In this document: positions 9,940-18,186 of the stretch, piece after piece
Layout: every line of letters begins with the position of its first letter
Numbering within the stretch: position 1 is the stretch's first letter
Assembly: GCA_963789015.1 (NCBI GenBank)
Contig: CAWBIU010000003.1
Span: 496,001-560,000 of the forward strand
Origin: JAOPZW01 sp963789015
Lineage (GTDB): Bacteria > Actinomycetota > Thermoleophilia > Solirubrobacterales > Solirubrobacteraceae
Length of the DNA: 64,000 bases
Reading direction: 5' to 3'
Notes under the pieces: generated by a model
Databases searched by the model: none
What the model was told of the DNA's origin: nothing
Seen by the model: only the letters and a program-made list of their open reading frames with translations
Program-made: the position numbers and the translations under genes

Positions 9940-10470
9940 ATGCGCCGCGTTGCGCTGGGGGTCGTCGGCGGCCTCGCCGGCGTCAGTGTTGCTGTCGCGA
10001 TGGCAGCGAGCGGACCAGCCGCTGGCGTGCCGATGTCGCCGCTTACCATCACGGCAAGCGAGGACAACAAGCCGCCGGTTGCTCTCGGCTCTGGCCCGAT
10101 GTGGGGGTATTGGGGGAAGATCACCGGAGACGACACGGGCAGTTACCGGGCGACCTGTGTCCTGCTCGGGGCCCCGACCTCACCCGCGACTCCCCCTCTG
10201 CCAGCTTTTGCCGGCAGAGCTCGCGCCGCCGATACCGCCGATACCCGGCTGAGTTGCAACATCGTGCTCAGCTTCGGCGGCGAAGACACAAATGCGGGCA
10301 GCCTGATCGCGGAAGGGCTGGTGCTGAGGCCGAACACCAACAAGGGCCTCTTCGACCGTCAGTACATCCGACCGCTCGCCATTACGGGTGGAAGCGGTCC
10401 TTCCTACAACAGCAAACAGGGCACCGCGGCCCTCAAAGGCGGCGGGCGGCTCGTGATCGCTTACCAGTGA
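9940..10470 (+). CDS. Secreted beta-barrel-like protein (allene oxide cyclase/dirigent-like)
   Basis: This 176-aa protein starts at ATG 9940, with a strong AAGGAGG just upstream (9929-9935). A signal peptide (MRRVALGVVGGLAGVSVAVAMAASGPAAG) leads into a compact domain with YWGKITGDDTGSYRATCVLL, LSCNIVLSF, GLFDRQYIRPLAITGGSG and GTAALKGGGRLVIAY. The ITGGSG-Y-x-x-x-GTA-style ending resembles the calycin-like barrel shared by allene oxide cyclases and dirigent proteins; bacterial homologues have no established function. The stop overlaps the GTG start of the RTX protein (GTGA), so both are made together and exported. Two Cys may form a disulfide. Confidence 0.65.
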   Translation: MRRVALGVVGGLAGVSVAVAMAASGPAAGVPMSPLTITASEDNKPPVALGSGPMWGYWGKITGDDTGSYRATCVLLGAPTSPATPPLPAFAGRARAADTADTRLSCNIVLSFGGEDTNAGSLIAEGLVLRPNTNKGLFDRQYIRPLAITGGSGPSYNSKQGTAALKGGGRLVIAYQ

Positions 10471-12668
10471 GGTCGCCCGCTTCCCGTCTTCTGGCGCGGG
10501 CGGCGTGGCTCGCGGCGGCAGCGTTGGTCGCATTGGGCGTGTTCTCACAGTCAGCCAGCGCCGGGGTAGTGCAGCGGAACCAGACGAGCACCGGCGGGTT
10601 CGTGATCGAATACACCGGCGATGAGGCCCGCGACGTGGTGGTGCTCTCTAAGGCCGGGAGCGACTACGTCTTCGATGAGCAAGACATCACCGGACTAAAC
10701 GGTTGTCAACCCGTAGATGCGAACCGTGCGTCCTGCAGCGCCGACAATGTCAGCAAGGTCACGATATCGCTGGGGGCGGGCGACGACGATCTCACGATCA
10801 CTGAGACCGCCTCCCCGAGCGTGCCCGTCCCCGCAGCACCGTTGCTGGTGGCGTCAGGACAGGACGGTGCGGACAGGATCACCGGTGCAGCCGGGCCGGA
10901 GCACCTCGATGGCGACGATGGCGCCGACACTCTCGACGGCCGCGGGGGCGACGATGTGCTTCATGGTGGAGCGGGTGATGACCCAAGCATCGTGGGCGGT
11001 GAGGGCAACGATCGCCTCGATTTCCCAGACGGCGAGGTCCAAGGCGACGAGGGCGCGGGCGCGGACACGCTCGATGGTGGCCCTGGCAATGACGAGCTGA
11101 GTGCCGGCCCGGCGAGCGGCGCGAACGAGAGCGATGTGCTCAGCGGCGGTCCGGGAAACGACACCGCCGACTACAGCGCCCGCGACATGCCACTCACCAT
11201 CGACCTGGACGACCCCGGAGGCGACGGGGAGCGGGGCGAGGGCGACAACGTACGCCCGGACGTCGAACACCTGATCGGGGGCTCGGAGGGGGACACGCTG
11301 AGCGGGTCCGCGTCTGACAACGTCCTCGAGGGCCGAGCCGGAGATGACACCATCAGTGGTCGCGGCGGCAACGACGAGCTCTCCGGTGGCGGCGACTCGG
11401 GCACCGACGACGTCAGCGGCGGACCCGGGGACGACGTGATCGCCGGCGGCGGCGGCGAGGATGACCTGCGCGGCGACGAGGACAACGACGTGGTGTCGGG
11501 CGGGGGCGGCGGCGACGACCTGAATGGGGGAGCCGGGGGCGACAGGCTGCAAGGCGGTCCGGGGGTCGACAAGGTCGAGGGCGAGGCCGGCGACGACACG
11601 ATCGAGGGTGGAGAGCCGGGCATCACCGGCGCGGACGGGGGAGATGACCTGAGCGGGGGTGCCGGGATGGACACCCTCGCCGGGGGTCGCGGGAACGACA
11701 CGATGGACGGGGGTGCGGGCCCCGATGTCATGGACGGAGACGCGGGCCGGGACACGGTCACGTACGTGAACCGCTCGGGCCCGGTGACCGTGACGCTCGA
11801 CGGCGTCCCCAACGACGGTGAGGAGGGCGAGGGCGACAACGTCCTGCGGACCGTCGAGGAGGTGGTCGGCGGCTCCGTGAACGACACGTTGTCCGGAGAC
11901 GCAGACAGCAACACGATCAACGGCGCGTCGGGGGAGGACGATCTGGAGGGGAACCGGGGGCGCGACGAGCTGACCGGAGGAAACGCGACGGATCTCATCC
12001 GTGCCCGCGACGGCAACCGCGACATCGTCGCGTGCGGGGACGACCAGGACATCGCGATCGTCGACCCCAAGGACCTGGTGCGAGACTGCGAGACGGAGGA
12101 CGCCGGTGGCCGCCGGCGCCTCGTGGTCGGCCGCACGGCGCTCGTCTCGCCGACGCGCGGCAACTTCGGGCTGCAGCCGCCGGAGGCGCGCCGCTTCTTC
12201 ACGCTCTCGGAGACGCTGAAGATCCCGGTCCGCTCGACAATCGATGCGACCGACGGTGAGGTCCGGCTGGCCACCGCGGGCAAGCGCGCGGGGCGCCGCC
12301 AGACGATCTTCGCCTCGGGTGGCATGTTCACGGTCCGCCAGCGACGCGGCGGACGGGGCGACACCGAGCTTCGCCTCAAGGGGCCGCGCTCGAAGTGCCC
12401 GCGCGCGTCCGGTCGTGGGCAGAGAGCGACCATGCAGGACGAGCCGAAGCGCCGCCTCCGAACGCGGATCGTGAAGGCGACGAGGCAGTTCAAGGTCCGC
12501 GGGAAGTACAGCGTCGGCGCGGCGAAGGGCACGATCTGGTGGACCGAGGAGCGCTGCGACGGGACGCTCACCCGCGTCGAGAGCGGGACCGTCCGCGTTC
12601 AGGACCTCGTCCGCGACAAGACGGTGACCGTGAAGGCCCCCGGGAGCTACCTGGCACGGCCGCGCTAG
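10467..12668 (+). CDS. Secreted RTX-type calcium-binding repeat protein
   Basis: I take the start at GTG 10467, inside a GTGA overlap with the upstream stop. The frame is open further upstream, but that part overlaps the previous gene and is not protein-like. The product is about 733 aa: signal peptide (ARAAWLAAAALVALGVFSQSASA), an N-terminal domain with Cys pair GCQPVDANRASCS, then about 370 residues of Gly/Asp repeats of the GGxGxDxLxG type (GADTLDGRGGDDVLHGG, GPGNDELSAG). The C-terminal domain (KYSVGAAKGTIWWTEERCDG, then VRVQDLVRDKTVTVKAPGSY) resembles FecR-like beta domains. RTX repeats fold on Ca2+ outside the cell. It is paralogous to the protein at 14288. The stop shares a CTAG palindrome with the convergent SLOG gene. 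Confidence 0.8.
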   Translation: MRSPASRLLARAAWLAAAALVALGVFSQSASAGVVQRNQTSTGGFVIEYTGDEARDVVVLSKAGSDYVFDEQDITGLNGCQPVDANRASCSADNVSKVTISLGAGDDDLTITETASPSVPVPAAPLLVASGQDGADRITGAAGPEHLDGDDGADTLDGRGGDDVLHGGAGDDPSIVGGEGNDRLDFPDGEVQGDEGAGADTLDGGPGNDELSAGPASGANESDVLSGGPGNDTADYSARDMPLTIDLDDPGGDGERGEGDNVRPDVEHLIGGSEGDTLSGSASDNVLEGRAGDDTISGRGGNDELSGGGDSGTDDVSGGPGDDVIAGGGGEDDLRGDEDNDVVSGGGGGDDLNGGAGGDRLQGGPGVDKVEGEAGDDTIEGGEPGITGADGGDDLSGGAGMDTLAGGRGNDTMDGGAGPDVMDGDAGRDTVTYVNRSGPVTVTLDGVPNDGEEGEGDNVLRTVEEVVGGSVNDTLSGDADSNTINGASGEDDLEGNRGRDELTGGNATDLIRARDGNRDIVACGDDQDIAIVDPKDLVRDCETEDAGGRRRLVVGRTALVSPTRGNFGLQPPEARRFFTLSETLKIPVRSTIDATDGEVRLATAGKRAGRRQTIFASGGMFTVRQRRGGRGDTELRLKGPRSKCPRASGRGQRATMQDEPKRRLRTRIVKATRQFKVRGKYSVGAAKGTIWWTEERCDGTLTRVESGTVRVQDLVRDKTVTVKAPGSYLARPR
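10890..11990 (+). repeat. RTX nonapeptide repeat array
   Basis: In-frame Gly/Asp-rich nonapeptide repeats (GGxGxDxLx) fill most of this span, interrupted by longer spacers such as TADYSARDMPLTIDLDDPGG and VTYVNRSGPVTVTLDG. The two spacers share the pattern V/Y-x-R-x3-V/L-T-V/I-x-L-D, so a larger unit seems duplicated within the array. This is coding repetition, not a CRISPR array. Confidence 0.8.
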
Positions 12669-13141
12669 GCGCGACGCGAGCCGGCGGGCCAGACGACCGT
12701 GGTCGGCACGCCGTGCTCGAGCGCGAACGCGACGACGTCCGCCGTCCCGCCCAGCCCACGCGACATGCTTCCGTCCCAGACCGCGAGCAGCCGTTCGGCC
12801 AGCGCGACGATCCGGCGGCCGGCCGCCCAGAAGGCCTCCTCCGATGGACCGGCGAACGGAAGCTCGACGACCTCGTCGGCGCGGCCGCGTAGCGCCCGAT
12901 AGCTCGCGACGCCGGCCTCCGTCGCGAACGAGTCGCCGTACCCGCCACACGGGATCACCGCGATCAGCGCGCCGCCCGCGTCGAGCACCCGCTCGGCGAA
13001 GAGCTGGTCGGCGCCCTCGGCCAGCGAGCTGATGCCGCGTAGCCCGTCGAGCTCGCGCAGCTCGGCCGCGAGCGCGGCCGCCACCAGATCGCAGGTCGCC
13101 GGGGTGAGGTCACGATGCCCCGTGACCCCGACCCGCGTCAT
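12665..13141 (-). CDS. SLOG-family nucleotide-binding protein
   Basis: This 158-aa protein starts at ATG 13141, overlapping the caspase stop (ATGA). It has a Rossmann-like SLOG fold: TRVGVTGHRDL, GISSLAEGADQLFAERVL, ALIAVIPCGGYGDSF, RLLAVWDGSMSRGLGGTADVV and GVPTTVVWPAG. SLOG proteins (DprA, YpsA and conflict-system members) bind nucleotides or NAD/ADP-ribose derivatives; GISSLAEGADQ and WDGSMSRGLGGTADVV line the expected ligand pocket. Coupling to a caspase suggests it senses a nucleotide signal that activates or restrains the protease. Such a signal could come from the TIR-SIR2 protein nearby, but that is only inference. Confidence 0.75.
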   Translation of the reverse strand: MTRVGVTGHRDLTPATCDLVAAALAAELRELDGLRGISSLAEGADQLFAERVLDAGGALIAVIPCGGYGDSFATEAGVASYRALRGRADEVVELPFAGPSEEAFWAAGRRIVALAERLLAVWDGSMSRGLGGTADVVAFALEHGVPTTVVWPAGSRRA

Positions 13142-14097
13142 ATGCGGCCGGCGTCCGCGAGCTTCCAGTAGTAGCGCCCGAGCGGCGTCAGACGACAGCC
13201 CGTGCTCCGGACCGCCGCGTAGTACATGTCCTCCTGCCCGACGGGCTCGATGAGCTTCACCCGGTTGCAGCGCTGCAGCCAGCGGAAGATCTCCTCGGCC
13301 TCGGGATCGCGCGGCTCCTTCGTGTACTCGTGCCGCGGCTCGAGCGGGAACTCGGCGTCGGGCGTCTCGAACCACTCGGGGAACCGGCGCAGGACCTCGA
13401 TCTTGACCGCCGGCTGGGCCCTGCGCAGGGACAGCATGCGCGACACGTGCGATTTGAACAGCGGACGCTGGTCCCAGGCGCCGAAGGCCTGGTCGACGTA
13501 GGCGTAGACGCTCGCGATGGAGACCTCGCCCCGGATGTCGGCGGCGCCGCCGTCGAGGGCGCTGCAGACGAGCTCGGTGAACATGCCGCTCCCGCCGAGC
13601 TCCCACGACGACTGCGTCGAGCGGCTGGCGGTGAGGATCGACAGGCCCTCGCGCAGCGACGCGTGCGCGTTGTCGATCGCCGGGACGGCCCCCAGCCATC
13701 CGCTGTGGCAGCTGTCGATGATGATCGCCACCTCGCGGATGTGCTTGGCCCGGTTCGCGCGCGCCAGGACGTCGCCGAGCGAGACGCCCTCGTCGTAGAG
13801 CGCGACGTCGGACGTGACCAGGTAGCCGTCGAGGTCGTTCTCCGTCCCGTGCCCCGAGAAGTACAGGAGGGCCACCTCCGCCGGATCGGCGAACAGCCCC
13901 TCGATCGCCTCGCGCAGCCGGGCGCGCGTGACGCGCTGCTCGTCGGAGGTCAGCAGCTGGGTGTCGAAGTCCACGCTCCCGTCGTAGTGGCGGGAGAGCA
14001 GGGCCTCCATCGCCCGCGCGTCGTTGACACATCCGGCCAGCGGCTCCGACGGATAGTCGTCGATTCCGACCAGCAACGCGCGACGCATGGGTTCCAT
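13138..14097 (-). CDS. Caspase-like (peptidase C14) cysteine protease
   Basis: I choose ATG 14097 (MEPMRRALLVGIDDYP), with GGAGG five bases upstream; the longer frame above it is shadow. The 319-aa protein has the caspase catalytic dyad: His in LLYFSGHGTEND and Cys in VAIIIDSCHSGWLG, plus GCVNDARAMEALL typical of bacterial C14 members. Residues about 230-319 form a separate C-terminal domain (EIFRWLQRCNRVKLIEPVG, then RLTPLGRYYWKLADAGRI) that reads like a winged helix. It is probably a regulatory or partner-binding module. There is no signal peptide. Translational coupling to SLOG (ATGA) indicates a two-gene effector-sensor unit. Bacterial caspases in conflict systems kill the host cell or cleave partners when activated. 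Confidence 0.9.
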   Translation of the reverse strand: MEPMRRALLVGIDDYPSEPLAGCVNDARAMEALLSRHYDGSVDFDTQLLTSDEQRVTRARLREAIEGLFADPAEVALLYFSGHGTENDLDGYLVTSDVALYDEGVSLGDVLARANRAKHIREVAIIIDSCHSGWLGAVPAIDNAHASLREGLSILTASRSTQSSWELGGSGMFTELVCSALDGGAADIRGEVSIASVYAYVDQAFGAWDQRPLFKSHVSRMLSLRRAQPAVKIEVLRRFPEWFETPDAEFPLEPRHEYTKEPRDPEAEEIFRWLQRCNRVKLIEPVGQEDMYYAAVRSTGCRLTPLGRYYWKLADAGRI

Positions 14098-14287
14098 CGA
14101 TACCTCCGAGGCGAGCATACACCCGCGAAATCCAGCGCTTTTGCACCGTTTGCCGGTCGTAGCGATGCAGAAGCAGAACTTCTCTATTAACCGTTTTCGA
14201 TATTCCGGGAACTGAGTTGTTGCCGGTGCGTCGCCCGTGCGGATAGCGTCGGTGCGGGGGGCGAGCGGGCACGAAGGAGGGTCGGAA
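14098..14287. promoter_or_regulatory. Divergent promoter region, caspase operon / RTX gene
   Basis: This 190-bp divergent spacer has an AT-richer core (gcagaagcagaacttctctattaaccgttttcgatattccgg, about 14166-14207). A short imperfect palindrome, gaagcagaacttc, lies at about 14170-14182 and could be an operator. Ribosome sites at either end (GGAGG for the caspase, AAGGAGGG for the RTX gene) fix both starts. Exact promoters cannot be assigned. Confidence 0.4.
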
Positions 14288-16057
14288 ATGAGTCCACGTC
14301 TCCGCAGGCCGCATCGGCCGACGCGGAGACCGCTGGCGCCTCTCGGCCTGGCACTCGTCGTGCTCGCCGTGAGCGCCCCGGCGGCGCCGGCCGGGACCGT
14401 GGGCACGGGGCCGGGCGACGCCGTGGGCTTCACCGCCGCCTCGTCCGAAGCCAACCGCGTCACGCTGACCACGAGCGGCGACAGGCTCATCGTCAATGAC
14501 GCGGGCGTCGCCACCATGGGCATGTCGGGCGCCTGCACCATGGTCGACCCCCAGACGGCGTCGTGCCCCGTCACGCCGCAGACGCGCGTCACCGTCCGCG
14601 GCGGCGATCTCGACGACGGGATCACGAACGCGAGCGGCATCGGCGCCGAGCTGCTCGGCGGGGACGGCCACGACGTCCTGCGCGGCGGCGCTGCGGCCGA
14701 GCGCCTCGAGGGCGATGCGGGGCCCGATGATCTCGACGGCGGAGCCGGCGACGACGTGCTCGGAGCCGGGCCCGGCCCTCCGGTGGCGGACGCCGACATC
14801 GTCGCCGGCGGTCCCGGCACGGACTCGGTCTCCTACGCCGCTCGCTCGGCCGGGGTGGTGGTGACCGAGGACGGCGTGGCGAACGACGGCGCGGCCGGCG
14901 AGGGCGACAACATTGCGCTCGACGTCGAGCAGGTGACGGGAAGCCCGGCGGCCGACCGGCTGCTCGGCGGCTCCGGCCCGAATGTCCTGGACGGCGGACC
15001 GGGTGACGACAACGTCGACGGTGGTCCGGGCGCCGACACCACGCAGGGCGGCATGGGGGCCGACACGCTCAGCGGTGGGCCCGGAGCGGACCAGATCGTC
15101 GGCGGGCCCGACACCGACGTGGTGACCTACTCGTCGTTGTCCATCGGCGTCACCGTGGACCTGGGCTCCGGCACGGGGCGTAGCGAGGAGCCCGGTGACG
15201 TCGACACCGTCCGCGAGGTGGAGAGCGCGACCGGTGGCCGCTGGACCGACACGCTCACCGGGACGGCCGCCGGCAACACGCTCGAGGGCGCGGCGGGCGA
15301 GGACTACGTCGAGGGCGGGCGTGGGCCCGACCGGCTCGACGGAGGGGCCAGCGACGACGTCGTCGACGCGCGGGACGGAGGTCGCGACGCGGCCGTGACG
15401 TGCGGCCCCGGGGTCGATCTCGCCATCACCGACCGCGGCGACCCCGTCGCGCGTCGCGGCCCGGACCGCTGCGAGCGCGTGGACGACGGCAGCGACCGGC
15501 GCCCGCGGCGTGGCTTCGTGGTCGTCCGGCCCGCTCGCTGTCCGGGAGCTGAGCAGGACGCCCAGGTCGGCCTGCCGGCGATGAGCCGGCTCGTTCCGCT
15601 GCGCGACTCGATCCTGCTGGCGACGGGATCCCAAGGACGCCGGTCCCCGCGGCTCGCCGCGACCGATTGCGCGGTGCGCCTGGCGGCCACGCCGGGCCGG
15701 GGGCCGAGCGTCGCGGCCGAGGTGACGGGCGCCCAGGTGACGGTCCGGCAGAGCGCCGGACGCCAGGTCATCACGACGCTGCGCGTCGCGCGACCTCGTT
15801 GTGGCGCAGGCGGGCGCGGGTCGGCGGTGCGCCGCGATCGGCGGGTGCGGCTCAAGACACAGCGCCGGCCCGGGAGGTGGCAGGTGGAGGGCCGCTACAG
15901 CGTCGGCGCCTCGCAGGGGACGGATTGGACGACGCTCGAGGGCTGCGCTCGCACGGTGACGATCGTCCGCCGCGGGCGGGTCCGCGTCTACGACCGCGTC
16001 AAGCACCGCACCGTCGTCGTGCGGGCCGGGAAGCGCTACGTCGCCCGACGCCGATAG
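14288..16057 (+). CDS. Secreted RTX-type repeat protein, paralogue of 10467-12668
   Basis: The start is ATG 14288, with AAGGAGGG about 7 bases upstream; a longer frame from 14237 lacks such a site. The product is 589 aa. A basic N-terminus and signal peptide (PLGLALVVLAVSAPAAPA) are followed by a domain ending in TVRGGDLDDGITNASG, RTX repeats at about residues 120-370 (GGDGHDVLRGG, GPGADTTQGGMGADTLSGG), and a C-terminal beta domain: RYSVGASQGTDWTTLEGC, then VRVYDRVKHRTVVVRAGKRYVARR. The last 60 residues align by eye with the end of the other RTX protein (YSVGA-x2-GT-x-W...V-R-V-x-D), so the two are paralogues. Both should be exported and Ca2+-dependent. Confidence 0.8.
   Translation: MSPRLRRPHRPTRRPLAPLGLALVVLAVSAPAAPAGTVGTGPGDAVGFTAASSEANRVTLTTSGDRLIVNDAGVATMGMSGACTMVDPQTASCPVTPQTRVTVRGGDLDDGITNASGIGAELLGGDGHDVLRGGAAAERLEGDAGPDDLDGGAGDDVLGAGPGPPVADADIVAGGPGTDSVSYAARSAGVVVTEDGVANDGAAGEGDNIALDVEQVTGSPAADRLLGGSGPNVLDGGPGDDNVDGGPGADTTQGGMGADTLSGGPGADQIVGGPDTDVVTYSSLSIGVTVDLGSGTGRSEEPGDVDTVREVESATGGRWTDTLTGTAAGNTLEGAAGEDYVEGGRGPDRLDGGASDDVVDARDGGRDAAVTCGPGVDLAITDRGDPVARRGPDRCERVDDGSDRRPRRGFVVVRPARCPGAEQDAQVGLPAMSRLVPLRDSILLATGSQGRRSPRLAATDCAVRLAATPGRGPSVAAEVTGAQVTVRQSAGRQVITTLRVARPRCGAGGRGSAVRRDRRVRLKTQRRPGRWQVEGRYSVGASQGTDWTTLEGCARTVTIVRRGRVRVYDRVKHRTVVVRAGKRYVARRR
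14650..15400 (+). repeat. RTX nonapeptide repeat array (second protein)
   Basis: Gly/Asp nonapeptide repeats (GGxGxDxLxG) with two inserted spacers (VSYAARSAGVVVTEDG, VTYSSLSIGVTVDLGSG) equivalent to those in the array at 10890-11990. Coding repeat; imperfect at DNA level. Confidence 0.75.
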
Positions 16058-16199
16058 CGCGGACAGGTGCCGAACAAGCGTCCAGTCTTGTCCGCAAAGA
16101 GCGGAAATCCGGCGCGATCCCGGCACGCATGGGGGGCGAATCGTGCCGATCGCCGCCTACGCAGTCACAAATGCTCTAACTCGCTCACCGAAAGCAGTC

Positions 16200-17528
16200 A
16201 TGGACGACATCGCCCTCGGGCCTCTGGGAACCCTCCCGGAGCCCGTTCCCACGAACGACTCGGCCGGCGCCTCCCCGGCGCCGGCCCGGCGCTCGGCCGA
16301 GCAGGCCGAGCGGCTCGTGCTCGAGCTCATCGCCGAGCACGCCGACTCGCTGCTGCGCGTCGCGCGGCGCTACAGCCTGTGCGCCGACGACGCCCAGGAC
16401 GCCTACCAGCGCACGCTCGAGCTCCTCATGCGCCACGCCCACCGGCTCGACGCCGAGCGTGCGGGCGGATGGCTGCACACCGTCGTGAAGCGGGAGGCGG
16501 TCGCGGTCAACACCTCACGTCGGAAGCTCGTCGGCGGCGATGACCTCGACCTCGACACGATCGAGGTCCGCACCGCGCCGTCGCCCGAGGACCGCGTGCT
16601 CGCCTTCGAGCGCGTCTCGCGGTCGGCCGAGGCGCTCCAGCGCCTCAAGCCGCAGGAGGTCCGCGCGCTGTGGCTCAAGGCGATGGGCAACAGCTATCAG
16701 GAGATCTGCGAGACGACGGGGTGGACCTACACGAAGGTGAACCGGTGTCTGGCCGAGGGGCGCAAGAGCTTCCTGGCCCGGTATGCGGGGATCGAGGCGG
16801 GCGAGGAGTGCGAGCGCTGGGGGCCGTCGCTGTCGGCGATGGTCGACGGCGAGGCGACGGCCGAGCAGCTGCTCGAGCTGCGCCCGCACCTGCGCAACTG
16901 CGGCGCGTGCCGGGCGACGGTGCGTGAGCTGCGCGGCTCGTCGGCGCCGCTGGTGGCGATCTTCCCGTCCGGTGGGGCGGCGCTCGGCGGCTCGGGGCCG
17001 CTCGATGCGGCCGGCCAGGCGATCGCGCGGCTGTGGGAGCTGGTGTGGAGCGCGGTCAACGAGAAGGCCGCGGCGACGGCCTACCGCGCCAACTCCTTCG
17101 TGGATGCCGTGACGACGGGCAAGATGGCGGCGACGGCGGCATCGGTCGCGGCGATCGCGGGCGGCGGGATCGCCGTCGAGGAGGCGGTCGTCGGCTCGCC
17201 CGAGCCGCCCCGCGCCGTGCTGAGCACCGACGCGCCGGGACCCAGCGTCACGCAGGTCGCGCGGTCCTCGGGTCGTGAGCCGGCGGCGCCGCGCTCGTCG
17301 AGGCGGCGCTCCTCGGTCAAGCGCCGGCCGGTCGTGCGGGTGCCGGCGCGCAAGCTGCGGCCCGCGTCGCGCACGGCGACCGTGAAGCCCACGACGACCA
17401 CAACGAGGATCCCGGCGTACGTCGCGGCCCCGACGGGTGCGATCGCCACGACGAAGGCGCCCGCGCCGCGGCCGGCCGCCCCCGTGGGATCGGGGCGCTC
17501 GGGCGAGTTCGAGGTCGAGCGCCCGTGA
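16200..17528 (+). CDS. ECF-type sigma factor with fused zinc-finger/TM tail
   Basis: I prefer ATG 16200 (MDDIALGPLG); a GTG at 16143 is in frame and possible. Region 2 (about residues 40-115: LRVARRYSLCADDAQDAYQRTLELLM) and region 4 (about 145-200: LKPQEVRALWLKAMGNSYQEICETTGWTYTKVNRCL) mark a sigma-70/ECF factor. The polypeptide then continues into an anti-sigma-type zinc finger (HLRNCGACRATVREL, His about 230, Cys about 234/237), a weakly hydrophobic segment (MAATAASVAAIAGGGIAVE, about 309-327) and a basic Pro/Thr/Arg-rich tail. Carrying the ZAS-like module on the same chain suggests self-inhibition or membrane tethering. No separate anti-sigma gene is adjacent. It lies just after the RTX gene, so it may control surface functions. 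Confidence 0.8.
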   Translation: MDDIALGPLGTLPEPVPTNDSAGASPAPARRSAEQAERLVLELIAEHADSLLRVARRYSLCADDAQDAYQRTLELLMRHAHRLDAERAGGWLHTVVKREAVAVNTSRRKLVGGDDLDLDTIEVRTAPSPEDRVLAFERVSRSAEALQRLKPQEVRALWLKAMGNSYQEICETTGWTYTKVNRCLAEGRKSFLARYAGIEAGEECERWGPSLSAMVDGEATAEQLLELRPHLRNCGACRATVRELRGSSAPLVAIFPSGGAALGGSGPLDAAGQAIARLWELVWSAVNEKAAATAYRANSFVDAVTTGKMAATAASVAAIAGGGIAVEEAVVGSPEPPRAVLSTDAPGPSVTQVARSSGREPAAPRSSRRRSSVKRRPVVRVPARKLRPASRTATVKPTTTTTRIPAYVAAPTGAIATTKAPAPRPAAPVGSGRSGEFEVERP

Positions 17529-17541
17529 TCAGCGCAGGGCC

Positions 17542-17979
17542 TTACGCGAGCACGCCACCGTCCGGCGCCTCGCGCGCCGCGCGGATCTCGGCGACGGCCT
17601 CGGCCAGCTCCGGCGTCAGGTCTGCCATCCCCGGGCCGACGACCCGCTCGGCCGCCTCCCACGGCGGCTCGGCGATCGAGAGGAAGTGGACGGCGTGCGC
17701 GGCGACGAGGGCGAGCGCACGTGGGTCGCGCTCGGCCAGCTCGTGGAGGATCTCCAGCGCGCTGTTCGTCCCGCGCCGGTAGCTGACGGACACGAGCACC
17801 TCGGTCGCGAGATCGACACGGCCGACCCATGCCCGTCGCGCCGCGCGAGCTTCGGGCGTGGGATTGGCGCGACGGCTGGGCCGCGTCCAGGTCCCCGCAT
17901 CGGTGTCGCCGTCGTCTCCCGCGCCGGGGGACAGCAGCTCGGAGATGACGTTCGCAAGAGCGCTCGGGTCGTAGCTCAC
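17542..17979 (-). CDS. Hypothetical protein
   Basis: This 145-aa protein starts at GTG 17979 with GAGAGGGGA a few bases upstream. It is acidic and mostly helical (VISELLSPGAGDD, NSALEILHELAERDPRALALVAAHAVHFL, LTPELAEAVAEIRAARE). No Cys pattern, signal peptide or TM is visible and I do not recognise a family. It ends 13 bp after the convergent sigma gene. The helical EILHELAERDP segment resembles small regulatory proteins, but nothing firmer can be said. Confidence 0.55.
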   Translation of the reverse strand: MSYDPSALANVISELLSPGAGDDGDTDAGTWTRPSRRANPTPEARAARRAWVGRVDLATEVLVSVSYRRGTNSALEILHELAERDPRALALVAAHAVHFLSIAEPPWEAAERVVGPGMADLTPELAEAVAEIRAAREAPDGGVLA

Positions 17980-18186
17980 GGCGATCCCCTCTCAGGCAGC
18001 TGGTCGTGGGTCGAGCATGACCCGCAGTATGGGGTGAGCGGCTACTCCGCGTCGCGCAGGAGCGCGCGCACGACCGCCCCGACCGCGCCGAGCGTGGCGA
18101 TGAGGACGACCCCGGCGACGGGAACGCCCCTGCGAACCAGCCGGTGTCTCCCGAGTGCGCGCTCGGGCTGGCCGTACCGGACCCGC

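Noticed and set aside
9885..10466. Upstream extension of the RTX frame
   Set aside because: Overlaps the secreted barrel-like gene and is not protein-like; signal peptide begins after GTG 10467.
10890..11990. Repeats resembling a CRISPR array
   Set aside because: Repeats are imperfect, in frame and encode RTX nonapeptides; no conserved repeat with unique spacers.
10854..12950. 698-codon open frame on - strand
   Set aside because: Antisense to the RTX gene; its periodic composition merely mirrors the repeats.
13142..16126. Long - strand frame continuous with the SLOG gene
   Set aside because: Antisense to the second RTX gene and out of frame with the caspase; only the last 159 codons are real.
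18042..18186. Small - strand frame ending VLIATLGAVGAVVRALLRDAE
   Set aside because: Looks like a TM segment, but no start codon precedes it outside the TPR gene; not called.
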